From Verrucomicrobiota bacterium (GTDB lineage: Bacteria; Verrucomicrobiota; Verrucomicrobiia; Opitutales; Opitutaceae), in contig JAUPWC010000225.1 in NCBI GenBank assembly GCA_030916665.1, forward strand, positions 1 through 8,238: DNA of 8,238 bases, read 5' to 3'. Under the pieces are notes generated by a model. It ran no database searches. It saw only the letters and a program-made list of their open reading frames with translations, and was not told the DNA's origin. Of the stretch, positions 1-6,121 are shown piece after piece. Every line of letters starts with the position of its first letter. Within the stretch, counting starts at the first letter, position 1. The position numbers were made by a program, and so were the translations under genes.

Positions 1-519
1 CACGCCGGTCTTCGCATCGACCTTGGCGGCGATCGCGTTCCACACGGGGGCGAGTTCCTTGTAGGCGGCCGGATCGCCGCCGGGCATGAGGGCCGGGCCG
101 AAGCGCGCGCCTTCCTCGCCGCCAGACACGCCGGAACCGATGAAGCGGAGACCCTTTTCCTTCAGCGCCTTTTCGCGACGGATGGTGTCGGTCCAGAGGG
201 CGTTGCCGCCGTCGATGATGATGTCGCCCGGCTCAAACACGCCCACGAGGCCGTCGATGACGGCGTCGGTGGCCTTGCCGGCCTGAACGAGGATGACCGC
301 CTTGCGGGGCTTGGCGAGGGAGGCGGCGAACTCCTCGAGGGTCTTCGTGCCGACGAGACCGCCGGGGGTATTTGGGTTTTCCGCGACGAACTTGTCCGTC
401 TTCTCGACGGTGCGGTTATAAACCGAAATCTGAAAGCCGTGATCGGCTATGTTGAGCGCGAGATTCTGACCCATCACGGCGAGGCCGATGAGTCCGATGT
501 CGGAGTGGGTTTTGGCCAT
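1..519 (-). CDS. gnd: 6-phosphogluconate dehydrogenase, decarboxylating (N-terminal 173 residues, cut by window edge)
   Basis: This is the N-terminal half of the oxidative pentose-phosphate enzyme that converts 6-phosphogluconate and NADP+ to ribulose 5-phosphate, CO2 and NADPH in the cytoplasm. The protein begins [20 protein letters not shown]. The dinucleotide-binding loop GLAVMG is at residues 12-17, followed by the NADP-site VYNRT at 33-37. IIDGGN is at 101-106, and the substrate-binding signature [17 protein letters not shown] is at 132-148, all nearly identical to canonical Gnd. The ATG at 519-517 gives the expected family N-terminus. The family is usually about 470-490 residues, so roughly 300 residues, including the catalytic lysine and the all-helical C-terminal domain, lie beyond position 1. 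The frame is intact throughout. It is the last gene of the minus-strand series, 84 bp after the 100-residue membrane protein. No Shine-Dalgarno motif precedes the start. Identification is secure. Confidence 0.97.
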   Translation of the reverse strand, partial: MAKTHSDIGLIGLAVMGQNLALNIADHGFQISVYNRTVEKTDKFVAENPNTPGGLVGTKTLEEFAASLAKPRKAVILVQAGKATDAVIDGLVGVFEPGDIIIDGGNALWTDTIRREKALKEKGLRFIGSGVSGGEEGARFGPALMPGGDPAAYKELAPVWNAIAAKVDAKTGV

Positions 520-603
520 AGGGAACGCCGTGTCTAGCACCGGCCTCCGCAAACACCAACCCGTTTTTGGGCGGCCGCGTGTAATAACCCAACTCGCTGC
601 GCC

Positions 604-906
604 TCAGGGCTTGGGCGTGCTCTTCTGCTTGGTGTCGTAGGCGCCTGCGCTTGGGAAGAAGGGCGCAATCTTGTTCACGAGCGGCGTGAGGAACCGGGGT
701 TCGTTGCGGTTATACACCCAAGAAAAGAACACCACGGTGACGACCACGAAGACCACGACGCCGGCCACGATCTTGTTCATCTTCATGATCCGGCGCCAGA
801 GCAGGATCGCCAGGATAAATACCCCCACGGCGATGCCGATCTTCAGCCAGACGTCGGGCTTGAGGGTCTGGAGTTTCTCGAGGGCGGTGACGGCGAACAG
901 AAACAT
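604..906 (-). CDS. Small two-TM membrane protein of unknown function (100 aa)
   Basis: I do not recognise this protein. It has a short N-terminal stretch (residues 1-20), a hydrophobic segment at about 23-39, a short basic linker (WRRIMKMNK, 37-45) and a second very hydrophobic segment at about 46-65 rich in V and F. A polar tail of about 35 residues follows, with NRNEPRF (67-72) and a Lys/Pro-rich end (KQKSTPKP). The arrangement suggests two membrane passes, with the basic linker on the cytoplasmic side by the positive-inside rule and both termini outside; this topology is inferred. It lies between gnd (84 bp downstream) and the three-TM gene (82 bp upstream), all on the same strand. The reading frame has clean membrane-protein composition, whereas the overlapping plus-strand frame does not, which is why this strand was chosen. 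The start ATG has no Shine-Dalgarno motif. It is probably real but has no assignable role. Confidence 0.72.
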   Translation of the reverse strand: MFLFAVTALEKLQTLKPDVWLKIGIAVGVFILAILLWRRIMKMNKIVAGVVVFVVVTVVFFSWVYNRNEPRFLTPLVNKIAPFFPSAGAYDTKQKSTPKP

Positions 907-988
907 GGTCTGGTTGTTAGCGGGCCGGGCGGCTGAGACGAGTTTTTTTGCGGCGGGCCGGGGTTTTCACATTCGATTGCCGACGTGC

Positions 989-1870
989 TCAATAACGCTG
1001 TGACCGGCCGAAGTAATCGAGCAGCCAGGCTTCCTTCCACACCCGGAAGCGTCCCTCGGGGGTGATCTTGCCGTATTCCTCCCGGTCTGCATGCGGGAGC
1101 AGGTAACCCAGCTCCATGTTGACGACCTCCATCTGCTGCTGCTGCTGGTTGATGTCGTCGAGCGGGCTCAGGTCCCACGGCTCGGTGCGCTCCTTGGCGG
1201 CGGCAAGCCGCTGGCGGTGGCGCGCCACCAGCGCCGGCAGCGCCCGGCGCCACGGCGTGCGCTCGACGTGCCAGTTCTCCGGATAGAAACCGCCAAAGGG
1301 GATGTAGAGGTTGTCAGTCACGTAGCGGCGGCCCGACTGCGCCTTGCTGACCAGACTGAAGCACACGGTGATCGCGCCGCTTTCCTGGGGAACGAAGAGC
1401 GTGTGCAGGCGGATGCCGGCGTCTTCGCTGTGATGCACGGAGGTGCGCAGCCAGATGCCGCCGCCGAGCTCGGCCTTGAGCGCCTGCACGGGCGTGAAGC
1501 GGTTGTCGCGGAGCCAGTCGCGCACCCTGAGCAGACGTTGCTGCGTGGGCCACTCGTCGCCGCTCGTGTTCACCACGTAGCGCGGGAACAGCGGCAGCGG
1601 GCTGAGGCTGATGGCGCTTACCTTGAACCAGTTGAACGCCGACTCGACGAGGAACCAGAGCAGGAATGCCGCGAGACCGATCACCCACACCGGGCGGTCA
1701 ATCCAGCCGAGCTGCGCGTTGGCCTGCGCCGCGAAAAGGGCGAAGAGGATCCAGCGCAGCCAGCGGATCGGAATGGCCAGCAACGGCGAGGCCAACCGCA
1801 GGTTGATGTAGAACAACAGCAGCAGGAGCGCGACCGCCGGAGCGAGAAACAGCGACAGTGTCTCGGACAT
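989..1870 (-). CDS. Membrane-anchored protein of unknown function, three TM segments plus soluble domain (293 aa)
   Basis: I do not recognise this protein. Residues 1-80 contain three hydrophobic segments (about 5-24, 32-49 and 61-79). They are followed by a roughly 210-residue hydrophilic domain with features of a folded, conserved protein: aromatic-rich turns such as YIPFGGFYPENWHVERTPWR (189-208) and a C-terminal motif rich in W, Y, F and R (GRFRVWKEAWLLDYFGR, 273-289). There is a five-residue Gln run at 242-246, encoded by five CAG codons in a row. The frame stays open upstream to 2209, but that extension overlaps dnaN and reads as a shadow. The ATG at 1870-1868 is the only sensible start and places a TM helix at once. 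It begins 35 bp after the dnaN stop, so co-transcription with dnaN is plausible. No enzyme signature is visible; the soluble part could be a sensor or assembly domain, but that is a guess. Confidence 0.78.
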   Translation of the reverse strand: MSETLSLFLAPAVALLLLLFYINLRLASPLLAIPIRWLRWILFALFAAQANAQLGWIDRPVWVIGLAAFLLWFLVESAFNWFKVSAISLSPLPLFPRYVVNTSGDEWPTQQRLLRVRDWLRDNRFTPVQALKAELGGGIWLRTSVHHSEDAGIRLHTLFVPQESGAITVCFSLVSKAQSGRRYVTDNLYIPFGGFYPENWHVERTPWRRALPALVARHRQRLAAAKERTEPWDLSPLDDINQQQQQMEVVNMELGYLLPHADREEYGKITPEGRFRVWKEAWLLDYFGRSQRY

Positions 1871-1884
1871 GGAGAGGATGGTTG

Positions 1885-1900
1885 CGCGGCCGGGGCCGCG
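1885..1900 (-). other. GC-only hairpin just after dnaN
   Basis: A perfect inverted repeat, CGCGGC-CGGG-GCCGCG on the plus strand, forms a 6-bp stem of only G and C with a 4-base loop, 5 bp after the dnaN stop codon and 14 bp before the next gene's ATG. It would be stable in RNA, but no U-run follows on the minus strand (the next bases are CAACC). It is therefore not a standard intrinsic terminator. It may protect the 3' end of the dnaN message or dampen translation of the downstream gene. Chance occurrence is possible in DNA this GC-rich. Confidence 0.4.
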
Positions 1901-1905
1901 ACGGC

Positions 1906-3030
1906 TCAGCTCAGCCGCACGGGCATGATCACGCAGACGAAGCTTTCCAGCGTCTTGAAGACGCCGGGGCTGACTTCGTCCTTCAGCTCGAAGAACACCT
2001 CGTCCTTGGTCAGCGCGCGGAGCGGGTCCATGACGAACTGCGGGTTGAACGCCACCTGGAGGTCCGGGCCGCTGTAGGAAATCGCCATCGATTCGTGCGC
2101 CTCGCCGAAGTCGGGCGAGGAGGCTGTGATCTCGAGCAGGTTGGAGGTGAGCTTGATTTTGACCGAGTTGGATTTCTCGGAGGTCACAAGCGCGGCACGA
2201 TGCACGCACTGGAGGAACAATTCGCGCTCGAGCTTGATGCGCTGGTGCGTCTCCTTGGGGATGACCTGTTGGTAATTCGGGTAGTTGCCCTCCACCACCT
2301 TCGAGAAGAGGTAGATGTTGTCGGTGAGCCCGCCCGATTCCTTGCCGGTTTCAATCTGGAAGGCCGCGCGGCGGTCGTTGAAGGCCACGGTGAGTTTCTC
2401 GCCCTTGCCCAGCAAGCGCAGCAACTCGGCCACGGTCTTGGCGGGCAGTATGATCGCGCCGGAGGCGTTGGCGGGCACGTCCATCTCCTTGCTCACGAGC
2501 GCTAGGCGGCGGCCGTCGGTGGCCACGAGGGCCAGCTTGCCGTCCTTGAAGTTGAAATAGACGCCGTTAAGGATGTAGCGCGTCTCGTCGGTGGACTGCG
2601 CGTAGGCGACGTTGCCGAGCATCGTGGCAAGTTCGCCCTGAACGAGGGTGTGCTGCTTGTCGTCGCTGGAATCAGGCAGCTTGGGGAACTCCTCGGCGCC
2701 GATGCCCATGATGCGGAAGTTCGAGCCGCCCGAGGCGATCTTGGCCTGGTGGTTGGCGGTGGAGTCGAAGGAGACGTCCACGTTGGGCAGCTCGCGCACG
2801 ATGGTGGCAAGGCGTTTGACCGGGAGGGTGATGGCACCGCCTTCCTTGACCTCGGCCTTGATGCGGCAGCGGATGCCGAGATCGAGGTTGGTTGTCGTCA
2901 GGGAGATGTGATCCTTTTCCGCCTCGATGAGCACGTTGCTCAGGATGGGCATGGCGGCCTTGGAGCCCACCACGTTGAGGACCTGGGCCAGGCCGTTGCT
3001 GAAGTGATCGCGGTTGATCTTGAATTTCAT
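1906..3030 (-). CDS. dnaN: DNA polymerase III subunit beta (sliding clamp)
   Basis: This is the ring-shaped homodimeric clamp that encircles DNA and tethers Pol III and other clamp-binding proteins for processive replication. The 374-residue length matches the family (E. coli 366). Its three topologically similar clamp domains can be followed by landmarks: [14 protein letters not shown] (69-82) in domain 1; TDGRRLAL (171-178) in domain 2; [13 protein letters not shown] (246-258) at the domain 2-3 junction; [11 protein letters not shown] (327-337) in domain 3; and the C-terminal MPVRLS, matching the MPxRL end of clamps that forms part of the peptide-binding pocket. The start [10 protein letters not shown] is the normal clamp N-terminus. 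dnaA and recF are not adjacent: the upstream neighbour is pssA, 196 bp away, and the downstream neighbour is an unknown membrane protein. The AT-rich upstream gap probably carries its promoter. No Shine-Dalgarno motif is seen. Confidence 0.98.
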   Translation of the reverse strand: MKFKINRDHFSNGLAQVLNVVGSKAAMPILSNVLIEAEKDHISLTTTNLDLGIRCRIKAEVKEGGAITLPVKRLATIVRELPNVDVSFDSTANHQAKIASGGSNFRIMGIGAEEFPKLPDSSDDKQHTLVQGELATMLGNVAYAQSTDETRYILNGVYFNFKDGKLALVATDGRRLALVSKEMDVPANASGAIILPAKTVAELLRLLGKGEKLTVAFNDRRAAFQIETGKESGGLTDNIYLFSKVVEGNYPNYQQVIPKETHQRIKLERELFLQCVHRAALVTSEKSNSVKIKLTSNLLEITASSPDFGEAHESMAISYSGPDLQVAFNPQFVMDPLRALTKDEVFFELKDEVSPGVFKTLESFVCVIMPVRLS

Positions 3031-3226
3031 CGTTCGAAAGTCGCGCTGGGGGTTGGAATTAACAAAGGATGATTGAAGAGGTATTCAATAATGAAAGAGT
3101 ATCAGTCTTATTATGGGGGCCGAATATGCGAGCAACCGGCGTTTTCCCTCCCAAAACACGGCATTCGGCGCTGTGAATGATTTCGGAAAGACTGGGGACA
3201 ACCCGCGGTTTGTTCACAGGGAAAAG
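3031..3226. promoter_or_regulatory. AT-rich control region upstream of dnaN with DnaA-box-like words; possible origin
   Basis: This 196-bp gap separates the pssA stop from the dnaN start. Its dnaN-proximal part is markedly AT-rich against the GC-rich surroundings (35 of 50 bases at 3061-3110 are A or T). Its distal part holds words near the DnaA-box consensus TTWTNCACA. These are TTGTTCACA at 3210-3218 on the plus strand (one mismatch), TCATTCACA at 3180-3172 on the minus strand (one mismatch), TTGTCCCCA at 3201-3193 on the minus strand (two mismatches), and TTATTCGGA at 3227-3235 on the plus strand (two mismatches, overlapping the pssA stop). A dnaN promoter must lie here or further upstream, but I found no good -35/-10 pair. 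Box cluster plus AT-rich stretch beside dnaN resembles an origin or a DnaA-controlled promoter. The matches are weak and the interpretation is tentative. Confidence 0.35.
3072..3089. repeat. Inverted repeat ATTGAA-N6-TTCAAT in the dnaN leader
   Basis: A perfect 6-bp inverted repeat with a 6-bp spacer lies 42 bp upstream of the dnaN ATG, in the AT-rich part of the gap. Its 12-bp half-site spacing would suit a dimeric DNA-binding protein on one face of the helix. A related decamer occurs as an imperfect direct copy 18 bp apart (GAAGAGGTAT-like at 3075-3084, GAAAGAGTAT at 3093-3102, one strand). Either could be an operator or part of a duplex-unwinding element. AT-rich sequence makes short palindromes common, so confidence is low. 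Confidence 0.3.
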
Positions 3227-4132
3227 TTATTCGGAATCTTCCTGCTTCATCTTCACAACCTTTCTGCGAAGAGCCCGCATCTGGGCGTGCCGGGCGGCGC
3301 GCTGGTAGTGGGCGAAGAGCCCGTACCCGATGTAGCCGAGGAAAATGAAGAAAATCGCGACCTCCCGCAGCTTCCAAAGCAGGGCGACCCCGATGAACAC
3401 CCCGACGAAGGTGCGAAAACGCGTCTTCGTCTCCCAGTTGATCTGCTTGAAGCTCGGGTAGCGGATCGTGCTGACCATGAGCATGGAGACCAGGATGAGA
3501 ATAAAAGGCAGGCTGAGCGCCCACTGGCGCAGCTCCCGGGCGTTCAGCTCCATGTTGAGCAACAGCAGCACCAGCGAGGCCACCGTGCCGGCGGCGGCCG
3601 GGATGGGCAGACCCACAAAATCCTTGTGTGATTCCGCCTCCGCGCGGTGGAGCAGGGGGTTGGTGATGACGTTGAACCGCGCCAGCCGCACCGCACCGCA
3701 CAACAGATAGACAAAAGCGATCAGCCAGCCCAGCTCCCGGAACCACTGGTAATCCTCGCGAGGCGCCAAGATGAGGAAAAACGTCATCAGCGCCGGCGCC
3801 ATGCCGAAGGACACCACGTCAGCCAGCGAGTCGAATTCCGCGCCAAAAAGCGAAGTGCGGCCCCCCATGCGGGCCAGCCGGCCGTCGAGCGAGTCAAAGA
3901 CGACCGCCGCCAGGATGAACCACACCGCTTGGGTGTAGAGCTGGATCGAGGTCTGCTCGGTGTGCAGCAGCGCGTATTCGCCGCCGTCCGTGATCAGCCG
4001 GGCTTGGATGCACTTGATGACCGCGATGAACCCGCAGAACAGGTTGCCCGCCGTCATCAGGTTCGGCAGGAAATAGATCCGGCTCGCCTGCGTGACGTTG
4101 TAGGGGTTCTCGCGTTGCTGCAGGTCCGACAT
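3227..4132 (-). CDS. pssA: CDP-diacylglycerol-serine O-phosphatidyltransferase (phosphatidylserine synthase)
   Basis: This integral membrane enzyme transfers the phosphatidyl group from CDP-diacylglycerol to L-serine, the committed step to phosphatidylserine and then phosphatidylethanolamine. The CDP-alcohol phosphatidyltransferase signature is complete: D83-G84-x2-A87-R88-x8-G97-x3-D101-x3-D105, preceded by D80, giving the metal- and CDP-binding aspartates. Subfamily landmarks support PssA over PgsA: FLPNLMTAGNLFCG near the N-terminus (21-34), GLPIPAAA (174-181) and YPSFKQINW (225-233). Hydrophobic segments are spaced along residues 20-40, 68-80, 108-123, 134-150, 180-195, 205-222, 242-254 and 257-274, consistent with a multi-pass protein. 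The tail from 277 is basic, then ends in an acidic EDSE. At 301 residues it is somewhat longer than Bacillus-type PssA. It starts 10 bp after the RelE-like gene ends, suggesting one transcript. No Shine-Dalgarno motif precedes the ATG. Confidence 0.93.
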   Translation of the reverse strand: MSDLQQRENPYNVTQASRIYFLPNLMTAGNLFCGFIAVIKCIQARLITDGGEYALLHTEQTSIQLYTQAVWFILAAVVFDSLDGRLARMGGRTSLFGAEFDSLADVVSFGMAPALMTFFLILAPREDYQWFRELGWLIAFVYLLCGAVRLARFNVITNPLLHRAEAESHKDFVGLPIPAAAGTVASLVLLLLNMELNARELRQWALSLPFILILVSMLMVSTIRYPSFKQINWETKTRFRTFVGVFIGVALLWKLREVAIFFIFLGYIGYGLFAHYQRAARHAQMRALRRKVVKMKQEDSE

Positions 4133-4142
4133 GGCCGCGCGC

Positions 4143-4493
4143 TTACTTGGTCAGGCTTTCCAGGTATTTCCAGAACTTGGAATCCTGCTCGAACAGCTGC
4201 TTTTCGCTCACCGGGAGTTTCATGCGGAAAAGGGCGTCCTCCAGCGAGGCCTTGTGGAGGATGTAGTGCGTGTGGAGCTTGTCCTCCTTGACCGTGAAAT
4301 AGAACCGGAACTCGCCCGCCCGCAGCCGGTAGAACGTGTGCTCGCCGCGGGTGAAGCGGCCGAGCGGCTCGCGCGGATTCGCCAGGTCGGACGGCCCGAC
4401 CTTGCTGATAGGCTCGATGGCCTCCAGCTGCGCCAGCTTGTCGAGCCGGTTCAGCTCGCGCATGCTCTGTTCGGAAAAAGTGACCTGATACAT
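4143..4493 (-). CDS. RelE/ParE-fold toxin-like protein, solitary, with C-terminal extension (116 aa)
   Basis: Residues 1-90 resemble the RelE/ParE toxin fold. The N-terminal strand YQVTFSEQSMRELNRLD (2-18) is followed by helices, a G-x-F hinge (LGRFTRG, 44-50) and the characteristic beta hairpin with alternating basic and aromatic residues, FYRLRAGEFRFYFTV (54-68). A further strand, HTHYILH (74-80), completes the sheet. Family members of this fold cleave ribosome-bound mRNA or inhibit gyrase. R56, R58, R63 and Y65 sit where functional residues are often found, but I cannot confirm activity. An extra tail of about 23 residues (94-116, PVSEKQLFEQDSKFWKYLES and onward) is not part of the usual toxin core. 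No antitoxin gene is adjacent: upstream is a 237-bp non-coding gap and downstream is pssA, 10 bp away. This suggests a domesticated or regulatory role, or an unlinked antitoxin. The fold call is moderately confident; the function is not known. Confidence 0.7.
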   Translation of the reverse strand: MYQVTFSEQSMRELNRLDKLAQLEAIEPISKVGPSDLANPREPLGRFTRGEHTFYRLRAGEFRFYFTVKEDKLHTHYILHKASLEDALFRMKLPVSEKQLFEQDSKFWKYLESLTK

Positions 4494-4730
4494 GGTGGAG
4501 GAGAGTGGCTTGGGCGGCGGCAGCCGGAACTCCCCGACCCTGCCCGCGCGCTCAGTGGCAGGTCTGTAACCCGCTCCCCGCCGACAGCAACGCTATTAAT
4601 CCAACCGGCGTTCCGCTGTGGGCAGCCCGCTCGCGGGCGCGTTTCCAGCCGGTTGCCGCGCTGGAGACCGGCGACAGCGTGGTCCCGCCAACAAGATTGC
4701 CCCTGCCCGCGGCCGGCCCATGCTGCCGCC
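4494..4730. promoter_or_regulatory. Divergent intergenic region between the RelE-like/pssA pair and ilvA
   Basis: This 237-bp gap is where transcription direction switches from minus to plus, so it should hold promoters for both sides. It is GC-rich apart from one small AT island, CTATTAAT at 4593-4600, which could contain a -10 (TATTAA, 4594-4599). I see no matching -35 at normal spacing on either strand. A 5-bp GC stem with a CTCG loop (GCCCG-CTCG-CGGGC, 4625-4638) is present but could be chance. No open frame here has protein-like composition. There is no convincing T-box, leucine-rich leader peptide or other attenuator that would be expected if ilvA were controlled by branched-chain amino acids. 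Confidence 0.4.
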
Positions 4731-5957
4731 ATGCCCCAGGATTCAGCCGTCACCCTCGCCGACATCCGCGCGGCCCGCCGCCGCATCGCCGGCGGGGTGG
4801 TCGAGACCCCCTGCCCCGAATCCATCCCGCTCTCCGAGATTACCGGGACCCGCGTTTGGTGCAAACTCGACAATCTCCAGCGCACCGGCTCGTTCAAGGA
4901 ACGCGGCGCGCGCAACGCCCTGCTCCTGCTCCCGCCCGCCCAGAAAAAACGCGGCGTGATCGCCGCCTCCGCCGGCAACCACGCGCTCGGCCTCGCCTAC
5001 CACGGTCGCCTGCTCGGCATCCCGGTCACGGTGGTGATGCCTGACTACGCGCCGCTCATCAAGGTCAGCACCTGCCGCCGGCTCGGCGCCCGTGTGCTCA
5101 TCCACGGCCGCGATTTTGCCGAAGCCCGCGCCCGGGCCGACGCCCTCGGAGCCGCGGAGCAACTTGCCTACATCCACGGCTTCGACGATCCCGCCATCAT
5201 CGCCGGCCAAGGCACGCTCGGCCTCGAAATCCTTGAGCAGGTGCCCGACGTGGACGCGATCGTCTGCCCCGTCGGTGGCGCCGGCCTCATCGCGGGTCTG
5301 TCGCTCGCCGTGAAATCCTTGCCCCGCCGCGTGCGCGTCATCGGCGTGGAAAGCACCGAGACCGGCAACTTCAGCGCCGCGCTGCGCGCCGGCAAACCCA
5401 TGCTGCGTCCACGCCGCGCCACCCTGGCCGACGGTCTCGCCACGCTCACCGTCGGCGCCAACGCCTTCGCCCTCGCCCGCCGCCATGTGGACAAGGTGGT
5501 GCGCGTGAGCGAGGATGCCATCGCGCTCGCCATCCTGCGCATGATCGAGCTCGAAAAATCCGTCGTCGAGGGCGCCGCCGCCGCGCCCTTGGCTGCGCTG
5601 ATGTCCGGTCAATTGCCGGAACTTCGCGGCAAGCACGTCGTGCTCGTGGTCTGCGGCGGCAACATCGACCCCGCCATCCTCAGCCGCGTGATCGAGCAGG
5701 GCCTCGTGCATGACGGCCGCCTCACGCGCTTCACCGTGCGCATCAGCGACCGCCCCGGCGGCCTCGCCGCACTCGCGCAGGTCATCGCCGGGTGCGGCGC
5801 GAGCATCAAGGACATCGCCCACGACCGCGCCTTCAGCGGCCCCGACATGCACGCCGTCAATGCCGTCTGCACCGTCGAAACCCGCGACCGCGCGCACATC
5901 CGCGAACTCCACCGCACGTTGCGGAAACACGGCTTTCCTCCCGCGGTTGCAAAATAG
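4731..5957 (+). CDS. ilvA: Threonine ammonia-lyase (threonine dehydratase), PLP-dependent, with C-terminal ACT domain
   Basis: This cytoplasmic PLP enzyme deaminates L-threonine to 2-oxobutanoate and ammonia, the entry to isoleucine synthesis or threonine breakdown. The fold-II core shows the Schiff-base lysine K56 in RTGSFKERGA (51-60), the substrate loop SAGNHALG (80-87), AGQGT (158-162), the phosphate loop VGGAGLIAG (181-189) and VCGGN (307-311). Residues about 331-405 form one ACT domain (FTVRISDRPGGLAALAQVI, 334-352). The 408-residue length and single short ACT domain match the short form (TdcB/IlvA2-like, about 400 aa) rather than the 500-residue E. coli IlvA with its longer regulatory region. 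It could therefore be biosynthetic or catabolic. The frame is open upstream to 4131, but that part is antisense to the RelE-like gene; ATG 4731 gives the family N-terminus. Serine racemase or serine dehydratase activity is a less likely alternative. No pathway genes are adjacent. Confidence 0.92.
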   Translation: MPQDSAVTLADIRAARRRIAGGVVETPCPESIPLSEITGTRVWCKLDNLQRTGSFKERGARNALLLLPPAQKKRGVIAASAGNHALGLAYHGRLLGIPVTVVMPDYAPLIKVSTCRRLGARVLIHGRDFAEARARADALGAAEQLAYIHGFDDPAIIAGQGTLGLEILEQVPDVDAIVCPVGGAGLIAGLSLAVKSLPRRVRVIGVESTETGNFSAALRAGKPMLRPRRATLADGLATLTVGANAFALARRHVDKVVRVSEDAIALAILRMIELEKSVVEGAAAAPLAALMSGQLPELRGKHVVLVVCGGNIDPAILSRVIEQGLVHDGRLTRFTVRISDRPGGLAALAQVIAGCGASIKDIAHDRAFSGPDMHAVNAVCTVETRDRAHIRELHRTLRKHGFPPAVAK

Positions 5958-6056
5958 CCCGCACCCCAAGTGGGTTTCGTTAGCGCCAACTAAATCACGC
6001 TTGCGGCCTGAGCCTGAGCCGGGCCTGACTGTTTCCGCGCAAACCGCCTGCTTTGA

Positions 6057-6076
6057 GCCAAGTCGAAAGGCTTGGC
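6057..6076 (+). other. Perfect 8-bp hairpin with GAAA tetraloop between ilvA and hsdR
   Basis: The 20 bases GCCAAGTC-GAAA-GGCTTGGC form an 8-bp stem (one T-G wobble) closed by a C-G pair and a GNRA-class GAAA tetraloop, a very stable RNA motif. It lies 99 bp after the ilvA stop and 45 bp before the hsdR ATG. No U-run follows (next bases AATCAACG), so it is not a classical intrinsic terminator. It could mark the 3' end of the ilvA message, sit in the hsdR leader, or be a protein-binding operator in DNA form. The minus-strand transcript would carry a TTTC loop instead, so a plus-strand RNA role is favoured. Confidence 0.45.
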
Positions 6077-6121
6077 AATCAACGGGCCGGCCGGCAGTTT
6101 GGCCGCCGCCGCACGCCCATT

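Noticed and set aside
938..946. T7 run at about 941-947 as a plus-strand terminator tail
   Set aside because: No stable hairpin precedes it and no plus-strand gene ends there; it lies between two minus-strand genes.
1131..1150. CTG/CAG trinucleotide run as a microsatellite or phase-variation tract
   Set aside because: Only five units, and in frame as five Gln codons; a change of whole units would not shift the frame, so a switching role is unlikely.
1091..2505. Two long plus-strand frames opposite the three-TM gene and dnaN
   Set aside because: Their translations are biased toward R, Q, E, L and A without motifs, and the opposite strand carries a clear sliding clamp and a membrane protein.
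4711..4719. GGCCGGCC palindromes here and near 6086-6093 as protein sites
   Set aside because: Short GC palindromes are expected by chance at this base composition, and nothing links the two copies.
4131..4730. N-terminal extension of about 200 residues on threonine ammonia-lyase
   Set aside because: The extension runs antisense through the RelE-like gene and the non-coding divergent gap. The family N-terminus begins at ATG 4731, and the resulting 408 residues is the normal length.
4743..5969. 408-residue open frame on the minus strand across ilvA
   Set aside because: It is antisense to a complete threonine ammonia-lyase and rich in G, A, D, V and H, with no family resemblance; it is a codon-bias shadow.
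5961..5982. Intrinsic terminator after ilvA (ACCC-CAAGT-GGGT then TTCGTT)
   Set aside because: The stem is only 4 bp and the following tract is not a real U-run; too weak to call.
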